A stretch of 64,000 nt of DNA from Massilia sp. 9I (GTDB taxonomy: Bacteria; Pseudomonadota; Gammaproteobacteria; Burkholderiales; Burkholderiaceae_D). The position numbers and the translations under genes were made by a program. The stretch covers positions 2,519,795-2,583,794 of the forward strand of contig NZ_LR733275.1 of assembly GCF_902506415.1 (NCBI RefSeq). Reading direction: 5' to 3'. The notes beneath the pieces are model-generated. The model searched no databases. It was given only the letters and a program-made list of their open reading frames with translations, and was not told the origin of the DNA. Below, in pieces: positions 44,133 through 54,513 of this stretch. Each line of letters opens with the position of its first letter. Positions within the stretch are counted from its first letter, which is position 1.

Positions 44133-44600
44133 ATGGAAAAATTTAACCTTGACGCCGCGTCAATGCGCATCCTGCGCGAGCTGCAGCAGGACGGCCGCCT
44201 GTCCGTCAACGAACTGGCCGAGCGGGTCGGCATGTCGGCCTCGCCCTGCTGGCGGCGCCAGAAGGAGCTGGAGGAGAACGGCTACATCCGCCGCTACGCC
44301 GCCCTCCTCGAGCGCCGCAAGCTCGATCTGGGGCTGGTGTGCGTGCTGCATGTCTCGCTGACGCGCCACGAGGCGGGCGTGGTCGAGACCTTCGAGGCGC
44401 AGATGAAAGCCTGTTCCGAGGTGATGGAATGCTACGAGGTGACCGGCACCTCGGACTACATCGTCAAGGTCATGGTCGCGAACATGGACGCTTACCACGA
44501 CCTGCTGCACAACGTGCTCCTGAAGCTGCCGGGCGTGTCGCAGCTGAACACCAGCGTGGCGCTGCGCGAAGTGAAGTACGAGACCGCGCTGCCGCTCTAG
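44133..44600 (+). CDS. Lrp/AsnC family transcriptional regulator
   Basis: The 155-residue protein has an N-terminal helix-turn-helix (DAASMRILRELQQDGRLSV, then ELAERVGMSASPCWRR) and the RAM effector domain (VVETFEAQM, EVTGTSDYIVKVMV). Such regulators respond to amino acids. Divergent location from the indolepyruvate oxidoreductase makes that gene, and hence aromatic amino-acid breakdown, the likely target. Its stop codon overlaps that of the convergent EAL gene. Confidence 0.9.
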   Translation: MEKFNLDAASMRILRELQQDGRLSVNELAERVGMSASPCWRRQKELEENGYIRRYAALLERRKLDLGLVCVLHVSLTRHEAGVVETFEAQMKACSEVMECYEVTGTSDYIVKVMVANMDAYHDLLHNVLLKLPGVSQLNTSVALREVKYETALPL

Positions 44601-46183
44601 GCCGCGACGCCGGCCGCCCGCTCTTCGCGCTGCGCGGCCAGCCGCACCGCGTCCGCAAACGACATCGGCCGGCCGAACAGCCAGCCCTGCGCATACTGGA
44701 CCGCCTGCCCCTGCAGGTAGTCGGCCTGGGCCTGGCTCTCGACGCCTTCCGCGATCATACGCAGTCCCATGGTGCGCGCCATGGCGATGATATGTCCTAC
44801 TACCTGGCTGGTCGGCGCCCCGGTGCCGATCGCTTCGATGAAAGCGCGGTCGATCTTCAGGAAGTCCAGCTCCAGCGCTGCCAGGTAGGACAGGCTCGAA
44901 TAGCCGGTGCCGAAGTCGTCGACCGCCACCTCGACCCCACGCGCGCGCAAGGCCGCGATCACGCGCAGGGCATTGTCCATGTCGAGAAAGTCCCGTTCCG
45001 TGATCTCGACGATCAGGTTGGACGGGCGCGCGCCGCTGCGCTGCAGGAAGCGCTCGACCATACCGACGATCGCAGTCGACCCGAAATCGGCTGGCGACAG
45101 GTTGAGCGCGACATGGAAGTCCGGATTGGCCGCCAGGTAGGCGCCCGCGTCGGCCTCGGCCAGCTCCAGCACGCGCTCGGTTAGGCGGGTGATGATGCCC
45201 GACTGTTCAGCCACGGGGATGAACAGATCGGGGCCGATCTGCTCCCCGGTCGAGCGCCGCCACCGCAGCAGCGCTTCCACGCCGACGCAGCGGCCGGTCG
45301 CCAGCTCGACGATGGGCTGGTAGGACAGGTAGAACTCGTTATTGCGCAGTGCATGGCGCAAGGCGGCGGCGATCGAGCGCTGCTGGCGCGCCAGGACCAG
45401 CACTGCGACGGCGATTGCCAGGCCTGCCAGCGCGGCCATGGGTACCAGGCGCCATGCGATCGCCTCGGCCCGTTCTTCCAGGTAAGCGACCGGCAGCGCA
45501 GCCACCGCCGCGATCAGGAAGCGCGACGAACGAACGACCACCACCAGGCGCCCGTCTTCGATGAAGCGGGCCTCCATGCGGCCGCGCAGGGCGCCGAGCC
45601 AGGCCCGCTTGACCGCGCCCTTGGCCAGTTCGGGCGCGGCGCTGGACGCCGCTTCGACATGGAACACCCCGACCGCGACGTCCGGAATGGCGGTCGAGAT
45701 ATCGAGCGGCAGGTCGCGGTGCAGCACGGCCGCGTAGCCGCCGCGCTCGAGCGCGATGAGCGGCGACGCACCCGGCGCTGCCAGGGGTACGTGGGGGTGG
45801 ATGGCGATGCCTTTCGAGGTGCGCAGGGACACTTCGCCCAGCGGCAGCGGCACGCTGCCCATCGAGGAGCACACGATGGTCCCGGCGCGTACGAAACCCA
45901 GCGCCTGGATATAGGTGGAGGTCAGGTCGAGCTGGCGCATCAGGGCCAGCGAGTCCGGCGAACAGGGTGGCGCTCCCTGGCTCATCAGGCGACCGATCGC
46001 CAGCTCGGCCTGCTGGGCCGTCTTGTCGGTACGATAGAGGACCGCGCGCGCATAGGCGCGCGTCATGTCGGCCGCGGCGTCGAAGGCCTGACGCTGCGCC
46101 TCGCGCCAGGCCAGCCAGGGCAGCACGACGACGGAGGCGAGCGCAATGACAATACTGATCCAGAGGATGATCCGGCCACGCAT
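44597..46183 (-). CDS. CSS-motif EAL phosphodiesterase
   Basis: The 528-residue membrane enzyme has a membrane helix (about 6-26) and a periplasmic CSS domain with Cys74 and the CSS triplet at 105-107 (TIVCSSMG). A second helix (about 230-250) leads to the EAL domain with EAL at 303-305, the ALNLSPADF Asn, EITERDF Glu, DDFGTGYSSL, Lys in FLKIDRAF and MIAEGVE. All catalytic positions are present, so it should degrade c-di-GMP. In related proteins the two periplasmic Cys form a disulfide that controls activity, so this is likely a redox-tuned switch. ATG 46183 follows an AAGGGA site. Confidence 0.88.
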   Translation of the reverse strand: MRGRIILWISIVIALASVVVLPWLAWREAQRQAFDAAADMTRAYARAVLYRTDKTAQQAELAIGRLMSQGAPPCSPDSLALMRQLDLTSTYIQALGFVRAGTIVCSSMGSVPLPLGEVSLRTSKGIAIHPHVPLAAPGASPLIALERGGYAAVLHRDLPLDISTAIPDVAVGVFHVEAASSAAPELAKGAVKRAWLGALRGRMEARFIEDGRLVVVVRSSRFLIAAVAALPVAYLEERAEAIAWRLVPMAALAGLAIAVAVLVLARQQRSIAAALRHALRNNEFYLSYQPIVELATGRCVGVEALLRWRRSTGEQIGPDLFIPVAEQSGIITRLTERVLELAEADAGAYLAANPDFHVALNLSPADFGSTAIVGMVERFLQRSGARPSNLIVEITERDFLDMDNALRVIAALRARGVEVAVDDFGTGYSSLSYLAALELDFLKIDRAFIEAIGTGAPTSQVVGHIIAMARTMGLRMIAEGVESQAQADYLQGQAVQYAQGWLFGRPMSFADAVRLAAQREERAAGVAA

Positions 46184-46309
46184 GCTGTCCCTTGGTTCCG
46201 ACGGCCGCCTTGTCGCGCGTAGTGACGGCGGCCGGTGCCCCAGTATATCCCCATCCGCGCGCCTGGCGGTGGCGCCGGCCGGACACGCTGGACAGAAGCG
46301 GGTCACCCC

Positions 46310-46375
46310 TTAGGGAGCGACCTTGACGATGACCCCATTGTCATGGGTCAGGCGCGATATGACGCGCACCTTCAT
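46310..46375 (-). CDS. Possible 21-residue peptide coupled to the DUF1593 gene
   Basis: A short frame ([20 protein letters not shown] plus Pro, then stop) begins with an ATG that overlaps the stop of the DUF1593 gene as ATGA, the same coupling used by confirmed gene pairs in this window. It matches nothing I recognise. It may be a real small peptide, the remnant of a lost downstream gene, or chance. Confidence 0.3.
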   Translation of the reverse strand: MKVRVISRLTHDNGVIVKVAP

Positions 46376-47661
46376 CGTGCGGGCGCCGGCGCCTGTGCAC
46401 GGCGCAGGCGCGCCGCGAAATCGCGCAGGTAGGCTTCGCGCCAGCGGCTGACCGTCTTCGCGCCCTGGAACTGTCCTTCGCTCAGGCGCGGATCGGGATC
46501 ATCGGTCCACCAGTTCGGGTATCTGTTTGAGGGCCGGCGCGCCAGTTTGGGCGCCGGATTGCGCGAGGTGAAGGCGCCGGTCTGGCCATCCAGTCCCGGA
46601 TGGTTGCTCTCGATGCGGTAGGTCCAGCGCTTCTCCTCCTTGGGCGAGAACAGGAAATACCAGCCGCCGTCGGCCCGCGCAAACCCGGGGAAGGCCTGCT
46701 TGTCGACGATGAGGGCGGCGCGCGGCGCAACCGGCGCCTCACCGATGGGACGGTACACCAGCTCCATGATGGCGAAGGTCTCGACCATGTCGGAGGCGGA
46801 GGGCGCCGCGTCGAACACGAGGCGCGGCCGGTCCCAGGCGCGCACGAAACTGCCGCCCCAGCCGCCCGCTGCCGGATTCTCCGAGTTCACCCCCATCACA
46901 TAGGCCAGCGAAGGCGTGTCGCCCATCTTGATCTTCGGGGCGATGCCGGCGAAGTAGTCGCCCAGCGTGCTGCCCTTGACGTGGCGCTCCACGAAAGCCG
47001 CGTTGCCAAGATCGCCCGACTGGTCGCCACCGCCGAACCAGCCGCGGTAGGTCGAGTTGTTTTCGATGACCCAGAGCTCGGGATGCTCGCGCATCAGGTA
47101 GTCGTAGGCCGCGTTCGACCACTTCTTGTTCGGACCGCCGATCATGTAGACGCGCAGCTTCGGCTTGATGTCCGGCGCATCGTGCAGGGCCTGGGCCAGG
47201 TCGTCGAATCCACCCCACAGCAGCACCCAGAGCGGACGCGCATCCCCATGGCGGGCGCGCTCGACAATCCAGTTCGAGCCTTCGGTCGGCCTGCCCCAAC
47301 CCGGCGGCGGGGACAGGTCCAGGCCGCCCTGCTTCGAGATGCTGCGCAAACGGGCCGGGGTCGGATAGTCCTGCGACCAGGTCTTCAGGTTCGGATAATC
47401 CTTTTCGTAGGCATCGATGATGCTGAGCAGGTGGCGCTTGCGCTCACGTCCCTCGCCCCAGGGCGAGGCGATCAGGCCTTCCAGCTCGATCATGTCGGCG
47501 TACAGCAGCAGGTGGACCAGCGACTGGAAGTCGTCGAAGTCGGTGCCGCCGATGTCGGTGGAGACGATCACGCGGGGCTTGACTCCCGCCGCTGGCGCGA
47601 ACGCGGCGGCGGACAGCGGCAGCGACATGGCAAGCAGGGCAAGCAGGCGGCGGCGGTTCAT
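46372..47661 (-). CDS. DUF1593 nucleoside-hydrolase-like exported protein
   Basis: The 429-residue protein has a signal peptide ([17 protein letters not shown]). The N-terminal domain resembles nucleoside hydrolases: [14 protein letters not shown] mirrors their Asp-rich metal loop, and [16 protein letters not shown] is the second family block. This is the DUF1593 family, found in polysaccharide-utilisation loci and annotated variously as cellulose-binding. The C-terminal 100 residues contain [13 protein letters not shown] and are probably a beta-sandwich. It lies 7 bases after the pectate-lyase/esterase gene on the same strand, so a role in pectin side-chain breakdown is likely. Substrate unknown. 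Confidence 0.8.
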   Translation of the reverse strand: MNRRRLLALLAMSLPLSAAAFAPAAGVKPRVIVSTDIGGTDFDDFQSLVHLLLYADMIELEGLIASPWGEGRERKRHLLSIIDAYEKDYPNLKTWSQDYPTPARLRSISKQGGLDLSPPPGWGRPTEGSNWIVERARHGDARPLWVLLWGGFDDLAQALHDAPDIKPKLRVYMIGGPNKKWSNAAYDYLMREHPELWVIENNSTYRGWFGGGDQSGDLGNAAFVERHVKGSTLGDYFAGIAPKIKMGDTPSLAYVMGVNSENPAAGGWGGSFVRAWDRPRLVFDAAPSASDMVETFAIMELVYRPIGEAPVAPRAALIVDKQAFPGFARADGGWYFLFSPKEEKRWTYRIESNHPGLDGQTGAFTSRNPAPKLARRPSNRYPNWWTDDPDPRLSEGQFQGAKTVSRWREAYLRDFAARLRRAQAPAPAR

Positions 47662-47668
47662 GGCGGGC

Positions 47669-49569
47669 TTACCTTTGCATTGGTGGTAAAGACAGGGCTG
47701 GAACCGCGCCGGTAAATTCGCGCAGCACGATAGGCGCCACGATTTCCGCGCCCTTCTCGTTCAGGTGGGTCAAATCGGGGCCCTTGGCATCCGTTTTCGG
47801 CGGAGGGCCCAGCGTGGTGGACTCGGCCTCGCCCAGCGCGGCGAAGGCCGTCATGCTCGCGGTGTGCAAGTCGACCAGCGGCAGCCGGCGCTCGCTGGCG
47901 ACCGCGCGGGTGGCTGCGGCCCAGGGCGCCAGGGTGTCGGCCAGCTTGCCGTTCTCGAAGGTGCGGCGCGCCAGCGGCGTGACCATGACCGGCACCGCGC
48001 CCGTGGCCACGGCTTCATCGGCGTAGCGTCCCATGTTCGCCGGGAACTCGGTCTTCAGGTCGGTCGAGCGCCCCGGTTTGCCCGGTTGGTCGTTGTGGCC
48101 GAACTGGATCAGGACATAGGTCTGGCTGAAGTCGCGATTCTCCTCCAGCAGGCCGCGGATTTCTTCCCAATAGCCTTCGGCACGGTAGCTGCTGGTGCTG
48201 CGGCCGGCGCGGCCCTTGTTGAGGCAGGCGACGCGCGGCGCCAGGCGCCGGCACAGGGCGTCGCCATAGCCGCCGTTCGGCGCCATGGTCGAATCACCGA
48301 CCAGGATCACGCGCACCGGTTTGATCGGCTGCGACCAGGCGGCGTAGCGCGCCAGCGCCTTCTCCGGAACGCTGCCGTACCAGGCGTAGCCGTTGCGGCG
48401 TTCGACGTCGATCTCGCTCACGTCGTCATGGATGCTGCGGTCGCGGTCGCCGAACACCGGTTTGCCTGTGCGCGCATCGTAGTAGCGCGACCACAGGGCG
48501 GGCGCACCCGGCGCCGGCTGCAGGCGCCTGCCGGCAGCACCGCCGCCGGTCCAGGCGAGGTCGCGCAGCGCGGCAGCGCGCAGCCAGGCCACGCCCGCAT
48601 GCACGGCGTCGCGCACGTCAGGCGCGGGATCGGGCAGACGCATCAGGAACATCAGCACGCCCGCGCTCTCGCTGCTTGCCAGGGCCGCGGGCTCGAAGTT
48701 GCGCGCGCCTGCCAGCTCCAGGCTCAGGACGTCGTACTGCTGTCCCCATCCAGTGCGCTTGGCGCCGCTGGCCTGCTGGGTGGCCACCAGCATCGCGCTA
48801 GCGCGCCGCAGCGCGCCCTGCGTTTCCTGCTTGAGCGCGGGCGGCACGAAACCATAAACGCTGCGCCCTTCGCCGATGTCCAGCATGAGGTCCAGGACTC
48901 TCACCATGGCATCGTCATTCAGGGTCACTGCATCGTGATAGCCGCCCTGCAGCGGATAAATCTGGGGGAAGCCGCCGTTCGGGTACTGCGCGTTCAGGAG
49001 GTAGCGCAGGCCCTTGAGGAAGGCCGCGCGGTAGACGTCGCCCCGGTCGCCCAGCTGCGCCGCGACCAGCGCCAGGAAGCGCATCTCGGTGGTGGTGGCG
49101 CCGTTGTCGATGGTGCCGACATAGCTCCAGGAATCCTTGCGCTGCGCGCCTTCCGGCGGCGACCAGGACTCGCCCGGGCGGCGCGGCGGGCCGCTGCGGT
49201 CGGCATTCTTGCCCCAGCCGCCGGCCGGTGTCTGGAAGCTGAGAATGGTGTCGGCCACCCGCAGCGCCTCGGGCGTCCCGTACCAGGCGGCGGGTTTTCG
49301 CAGCGGCATCCCGCCATCCCCAGTCGCATGCGGCCGGCCGCGGCCGCCGGGTCGGCGCGCTCCGCCGCCAGGGCAGCCTTGTCGGCCTCCATCAAGGCGC
49401 GCGAACGCGTCAGGTAGCCGGTCCACTGGGCGCGCTCGGCCGCTGGCAGCGCCGCGATGCGGGTCTCGCTCAGTGGCTGGGCCGGCGTCATGGCGCCCAG
49501 TACCGCCGCCTGGGTGATGGCGGGAAGGGACAGGCACAGCGCGCCGATCGATACGGTTAGATGTCGCAC
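47669..49569 (-). pseudogene. Secreted PL10 pectate lyase fused to CE12-type esterase, frameshifted
   Basis: The N-terminal 80 residues (signal peptide ending ITQA, then SETRIAALPAAERAQWTGYL) start at ATG 49569. They are in a different frame from the rest, which continues as RKPAAWYGTPEALRVAD. The switch needs a -1 shift near 49330-49350 within a GC-only run (cggccggccgcggccgccgg). The rest holds a PL10 pectate lyase (SFQTPAGGWGKN, TLNDDAM, about 49300-48380) and a SGNH esterase with GDSTMAP, GHND and DLTHLNEKG blocks, like CE12 rhamnogalacturonan acetylesterases (about 48310-47680). The joined protein would cut pectin and remove acetyl groups. A real mutation or a sequencing error are both possible. 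Without the shift, ATG 49309 would give a cytoplasmic product without a signal peptide. Confidence 0.8.
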
Positions 49570-49601
49570 GACAGACTTTCTTCGGTTTTGCGGGATGCCC
49601 C

Positions 49602-49632
49602 AAAAAAACAGGCGGAGCCGGGGCTCCGCCTG
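49602..49632 (-). terminator. Intrinsic terminator after the TonB receptor gene
   Basis: On the minus strand an 11-bp stem (caggcggagcc / ggctccgcctg) is followed directly by seven T residues (49608-49602). It begins 20 bases after the receptor stop and separates the receptor from the pectate-lyase gene, which therefore needs read-through or its own promoter in the 32 bases between. Confidence 0.85.
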
Positions 49633-49652
49633 TGTTCAGTCCGCGAGGTCGT

Positions 49653-52571
49653 TTAGAACTTGTACTCGACGGACGCGCGGTAGACGCGGCCCATCATGTC
49701 GGCAAGGCTGGTCAGGTAGCCGCCGCTGTAGATCGTGTTGGCGGTCAGCGGTGGCCATTCTTCCGTGATGTTGTTCACACCCAGCGAGATCGTGGTGTTC
49801 TTGATCCCGGTGTAGCGCACGTTCAGGTTGAACTGGCTATACGACTCGACTTCGGTCAGGGTGGAACCGGCGCGCGGGGTCAGGTCGGTCAACCCGGTAT
49901 TGAAGCGCTGCGACAGGGTCGTCTTCCAGTCCCCCAGGCTGTAGGTTACCTGGGCGGTGTACTTCCAGCGCGGGTTCACCTGCGGCATGCCGGCCAGGCC
50001 CGAGTTCGGACCGGCGCTGCCGAAGCGGCCGTCGTTGGTGATGATGCCGACGTTGCTCAGCCACGGGCCGTTACGCTCGCTCTGGAACTCGTACTTGTGG
50101 TACCAGGTCGCATCCAGCTTGGTGTCGAAGGTGCCGAAACTGGTCTTCGGGAAGCGGTAGCTGGCCGACAGGTCGGCGCCGCGGATGCGGGTCTGGCCGC
50201 GGTTGGCCTGGCTCGCCACGATGTGGTCGATGGTGCCGTCCGCACGACGCAGGATGAAGTCGGTGTACTTGTCCGGATTCTGCTGGATCTCGGCGATCGA
50301 CACCGCGCCCAGCACGTCCTTGATCTTCAGGCCCCAGTAGTCGACGGTCATCGACAGGTTCTTGATCGGCTCCAGGCCGAAACCGATGTTGAAGCCGCGC
50401 GACTTTTCAGGCTTGAGGAAGGTGTTGTTCGGCGACTTGGTCCAGTACGAGGTCAGCACGTTGCAGACCTGGTCGGCGGTGTAGCCCGCGGACGGGGTGC
50501 CGGTGCCGGCGACCAGCGGCTGCGAGCTGCGGCACAGCTGCGGGTCGTCCATCACCTGGGTGCGCACTTCCGGCGTCGGGTTCTGGATGTCCATGATCGA
50601 CGGGGCGCGGAAGCCGCTCGACACCGAGGCGCGCACCAGCAGCATGTCGTTCGGGGTCCAGCGGGTCGCGAGCGCCGGGTTCACGGTGGTCTGTTTCAGG
50701 TCGTCGTAGTGGTCGGCGCGCACCGAACCGTTGACGGTGAAGGTCTTGGTGATCGGCGCATCGGCTTCCAGCACCAGCGAGGAAATCTGGCGCTTGAGCT
50801 TCTTGGCCACGCCCTGCGGCAGTTCGCCGATCAGGTCGGTCTGCACCACGTTGCCGGCGGCGTCGATGTTGTAGCTGCCGTCGGCCTTCTTCAGCACATA
50901 ATCCAGCGGTGCATTGAAGGTGCGCGCCGAGTCTTCGCGCAGTTCGCCCGAAATCGCCAGCACCAGGTCGCCGCCGCCCAGTTCCCACACCGGCTTGGTC
51001 ACGGTCAGGTCGACGCTCTTGTTGAAGGCCTTGTTCAGGCGGTAGGTATAGTCCTCGGCCTGGATGCTGCGCAGGTATTCGATGCCTGCCGCGTCCTGCG
51101 GGCCGAACGGGTTCAGGATGCCCTTGTCGAAGCCTTCCTGGGCCTTCGAGTACAGGATGTAGCCTTCGCCGACGCGGGTGTCGCGCTTGGACTGGCCGTA
51201 GTTCAGGCCGGCGCGGTAGTCCCAGCCCGCCACGTTGCCTTCGGCCGACAGCACGATGCGGTCGTTGGACTGCTCGTCGTTGCGGTAGGCCGGTCCGAGT
51301 TCGCCCGGGCCCCACTGGAAGTAGATGGTGCGGTTGTTCAGGTTCAGGTCACTGACGGTGCCCGGGGTACGGGTCGCGTCGATGTAGGCGGTCGGCGTGT
51401 TCGCGCCGGTATTGCTGCCCACGACCTTTGGCACCGGCGTGATGCCCTTGCCCGGATAGAACTTGCTGGTGGACGTCAGCGAGTAGGTGGTGAAGGGGTT
51501 GTTCGCGCCCGGCACCTGCATGCCGCGGAACTTCTGCACGGTGAATTCCGAGTGCAGCACGTCGAGGTCGATCTTGTGGCCGCCCGCGAGGTTCCAGCTG
51601 GCGCGGCCGCTCACGGTGGTGATCTCGCTGCCGTCGGTGACGGCAGTCCAGAACAGCGGATTGCGGATGCAGCCCGGCGCGTAGACCGGCGGGTTGGCCA
51701 GGCTGTTGTTGCCCAGGGTCGGCAGCGAGTACGGCGACGAGCAGCCGGTCGCGAAGTTCGGGTTGTAATTCGAGTTGGCGGTGCGGGCGAAGCCGAAGTT
51801 GGCCAGCGGGTTCGGGTTGCGCGCGTCGGGAGTGATGCCCAGGCCCAGGCTGCGCAGCACGGCCGGGTCATGCTGCTCCGGGCGGTCGCCCTGGAACAGC
51901 GCATCCTTCTTCTGGTGGTCGACCGCGATGTAGGCATTGAAGCCGTCCTGGCCCAGGTCGCCCCAGCCGGCGATCGCGCCGATGCTCTTGGTGGTGCCGC
52001 CGCCGCTCATCTCCGGGCGCGCGTATTCGGCCTTGATCGAAGCGCCCTTGTAGCCGCGCTTGGTCCAGTAGTTCTGCACGCCGCCGATCGCGTCGGCGCC
52101 GTAGATCGAGGCGCCGCCGCCGTTCAGGGTCTCGACGCGGTCGAGCGCCATGCGCGGGATCACGTTGACCGAGATGTACTGGTCCTGCAGCGGCTCGTTC
52201 GCCAGGCGGCGGCCGTTCAGCAGCGACAGGGTGCGCATCGGGCCGAGGCCGCGCAGGTTGGTCACCGGACCGGCCGCGCCGGAGTTGGTGCCGAGCGACA
52301 GGGACTGCGGCTGTTCGAGCACGAAGTCCTTCAGTTCGGTGTGTCCGCGAGCTTCCAGCTCCTGCGCCTTCACGGTGGTGACCGGCGTGGTGCCTTCATC
52401 GGCGACGCGGCGGATCAGCGAGCCGGTCACGACCACCGCCTGGGGAGCGGCCTCTGCCTGTGGCGCGTCCGAGGTCTGCGCCTGCGCCTGCGCCGCGAGC
52501 TGGAACAGCGCGAGGCTCACCGCAGTGGCGATGGCCGCACGGCGTGGGGTGGGAACAAAGTACGGGTTCAT
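49653..52571 (-). CDS. TonB-dependent receptor (pectin-oligosaccharide type)
   Basis: The 972-residue outer-membrane receptor has a signal peptide ending AQAQ. It has a TonB-box-like QAVVVTGSLIRR, a plug domain (about 45-165; GLGPMRTLSLLNGRRLANEP and NGGGASIYGADAIGGV) and a long beta-barrel ending in the aromatic YRASVEYKF. Receptors of this size without a siderophore signature usually import oligosaccharides. A perfect AAGGAGA site precedes ATG 52571. Its 5' region carries two pairs of GntR/FadR-type operator sites. It is likely to import pectin fragments for the neighbouring enzymes. Confidence 0.88.
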   Translation of the reverse strand: MNPYFVPTPRRAAIATAVSLALFQLAAQAQAQTSDAPQAEAAPQAVVVTGSLIRRVADEGTTPVTTVKAQELEARGHTELKDFVLEQPQSLSLGTNSGAAGPVTNLRGLGPMRTLSLLNGRRLANEPLQDQYISVNVIPRMALDRVETLNGGGASIYGADAIGGVQNYWTKRGYKGASIKAEYARPEMSGGGTTKSIGAIAGWGDLGQDGFNAYIAVDHQKKDALFQGDRPEQHDPAVLRSLGLGITPDARNPNPLANFGFARTANSNYNPNFATGCSSPYSLPTLGNNSLANPPVYAPGCIRNPLFWTAVTDGSEITTVSGRASWNLAGGHKIDLDVLHSEFTVQKFRGMQVPGANNPFTTYSLTSTSKFYPGKGITPVPKVVGSNTGANTPTAYIDATRTPGTVSDLNLNNRTIYFQWGPGELGPAYRNDEQSNDRIVLSAEGNVAGWDYRAGLNYGQSKRDTRVGEGYILYSKAQEGFDKGILNPFGPQDAAGIEYLRSIQAEDYTYRLNKAFNKSVDLTVTKPVWELGGGDLVLAISGELREDSARTFNAPLDYVLKKADGSYNIDAAGNVVQTDLIGELPQGVAKKLKRQISSLVLEADAPITKTFTVNGSVRADHYDDLKQTTVNPALATRWTPNDMLLVRASVSSGFRAPSIMDIQNPTPEVRTQVMDDPQLCRSSQPLVAGTGTPSAGYTADQVCNVLTSYWTKSPNNTFLKPEKSRGFNIGFGLEPIKNLSMTVDYWGLKIKDVLGAVSIAEIQQNPDKYTDFILRRADGTIDHIVASQANRGQTRIRGADLSASYRFPKTSFGTFDTKLDATWYHKYEFQSERNGPWLSNVGIITNDGRFGSAGPNSGLAGMPQVNPRWKYTAQVTYSLGDWKTTLSQRFNTGLTDLTPRAGSTLTEVESYSQFNLNVRYTGIKNTTISLGVNNITEEWPPLTANTIYSGGYLTSLADMMGRVYRASVEYKF

Positions 52572-52593
52572 TCTGTCTCCTTGATGTTTTTGT

Positions 52594-52717
52594 AAGAATT
52601 GATATGACCACACTTCTTTTTGGTCAGGCCACTGTTCCGGCGCCTTACCTTCAACTCTACCTCTCTGTGAAGGCATTGCAAGAATTGATATGACCACATC
52701 ATAAACTGGTCTGTCCA
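52594..52717. promoter_or_regulatory. Two pairs of phased GntR/FadR-type operator sites
   Basis: Four sites fit TGRT-N3-NCCA: TGATATGACCA (52600-52610), TGGTCAGGCCA (52621-52631), TGATATGACCA (52686-52696) and TGGTCTGTCCA (52707-52717). Within each pair the sites are exactly 21 bp apart (two helical turns). The 19-bp stretch aagaattgatatgaccaca occurs identically at 52594 and 52680. A TATGAT -10 on the minus strand (52703-52698) lies between the members of the upper pair, so a bound repressor would block the TonB-receptor promoter. The whole 446-bp gene-free stretch 52572-53017 holds these sites, the one at 52892-52908 and an otherwise AT-rich leader. Confidence 0.65.
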
Positions 52718-52891
52718 CTTTGTTGAAAAAAATTGGGAAATTGTTCCCTCAATACATCAGTCAAACGTTTGCGTGGGGCGGAATTATGCTAGCCGGGTCG
52801 TTTTTTGTTGTATTGAGAACAATGCATACGGGCTTGCAAAGCGCTTGGAGAGCGTGCGGGACGGCCGCAGCCTCTGTCCAACCAATCGTTA

Positions 52892-52908
52892 AATTGGTCT
52901 TGCCAATT
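52892..52908. promoter_or_regulatory. Fifth GntR-type operator, before the Gfo/Idh gene
   Basis: AATTGG-N5-CCAATT contains TGGTCTTGCCA (52895-52905), the same core as the four upstream sites, and is the most symmetrical of the set. A second nearby inverted repeat, ACCAAT-N6-ATTGGT (52881-52898), overlaps it. It lies 110 bases before the oxidoreductase ATG. Confidence 0.55.
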
Positions 52909-53017
52909 CCGACACTTCACGCCACCATAGGCGAAGCCGGCGCCGCACCGTCCACGCGCCGATGGAACGACCGGTCTGCCAGAGCCGGTCAATACAACAA
53001 GCATGGAGACAGACGAA

Positions 53018-54466
<1,449 letters not shown>

Positions 54467-54483
54467 TTCCTGCCGTCGCTAAC

Positions 54484-54513
54484 AAAAAGCCAGCTCGCGC
54501 TGGCTTTTTTTTT
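54484..54513. terminator. Bidirectional intrinsic terminator
   Basis: A 7-bp stem (agccagc / gctggct) with loop tcgc is preceded by five A (54484-54488) and followed by nine T (54505-54513). It ends both the Gfo/Idh gene (+) and the convergent TonB receptor gene (-); the T run touches the receptor stop codon. Confidence 0.9.

Noticed and set aside
49300-49360. Programmed -1 frameshift in the pectate lyase gene
   Set aside because: No X-XXY-YYZ heptamer in the correct frame and no obvious downstream pseudoknot. A plain indel or sequencing error is simpler.
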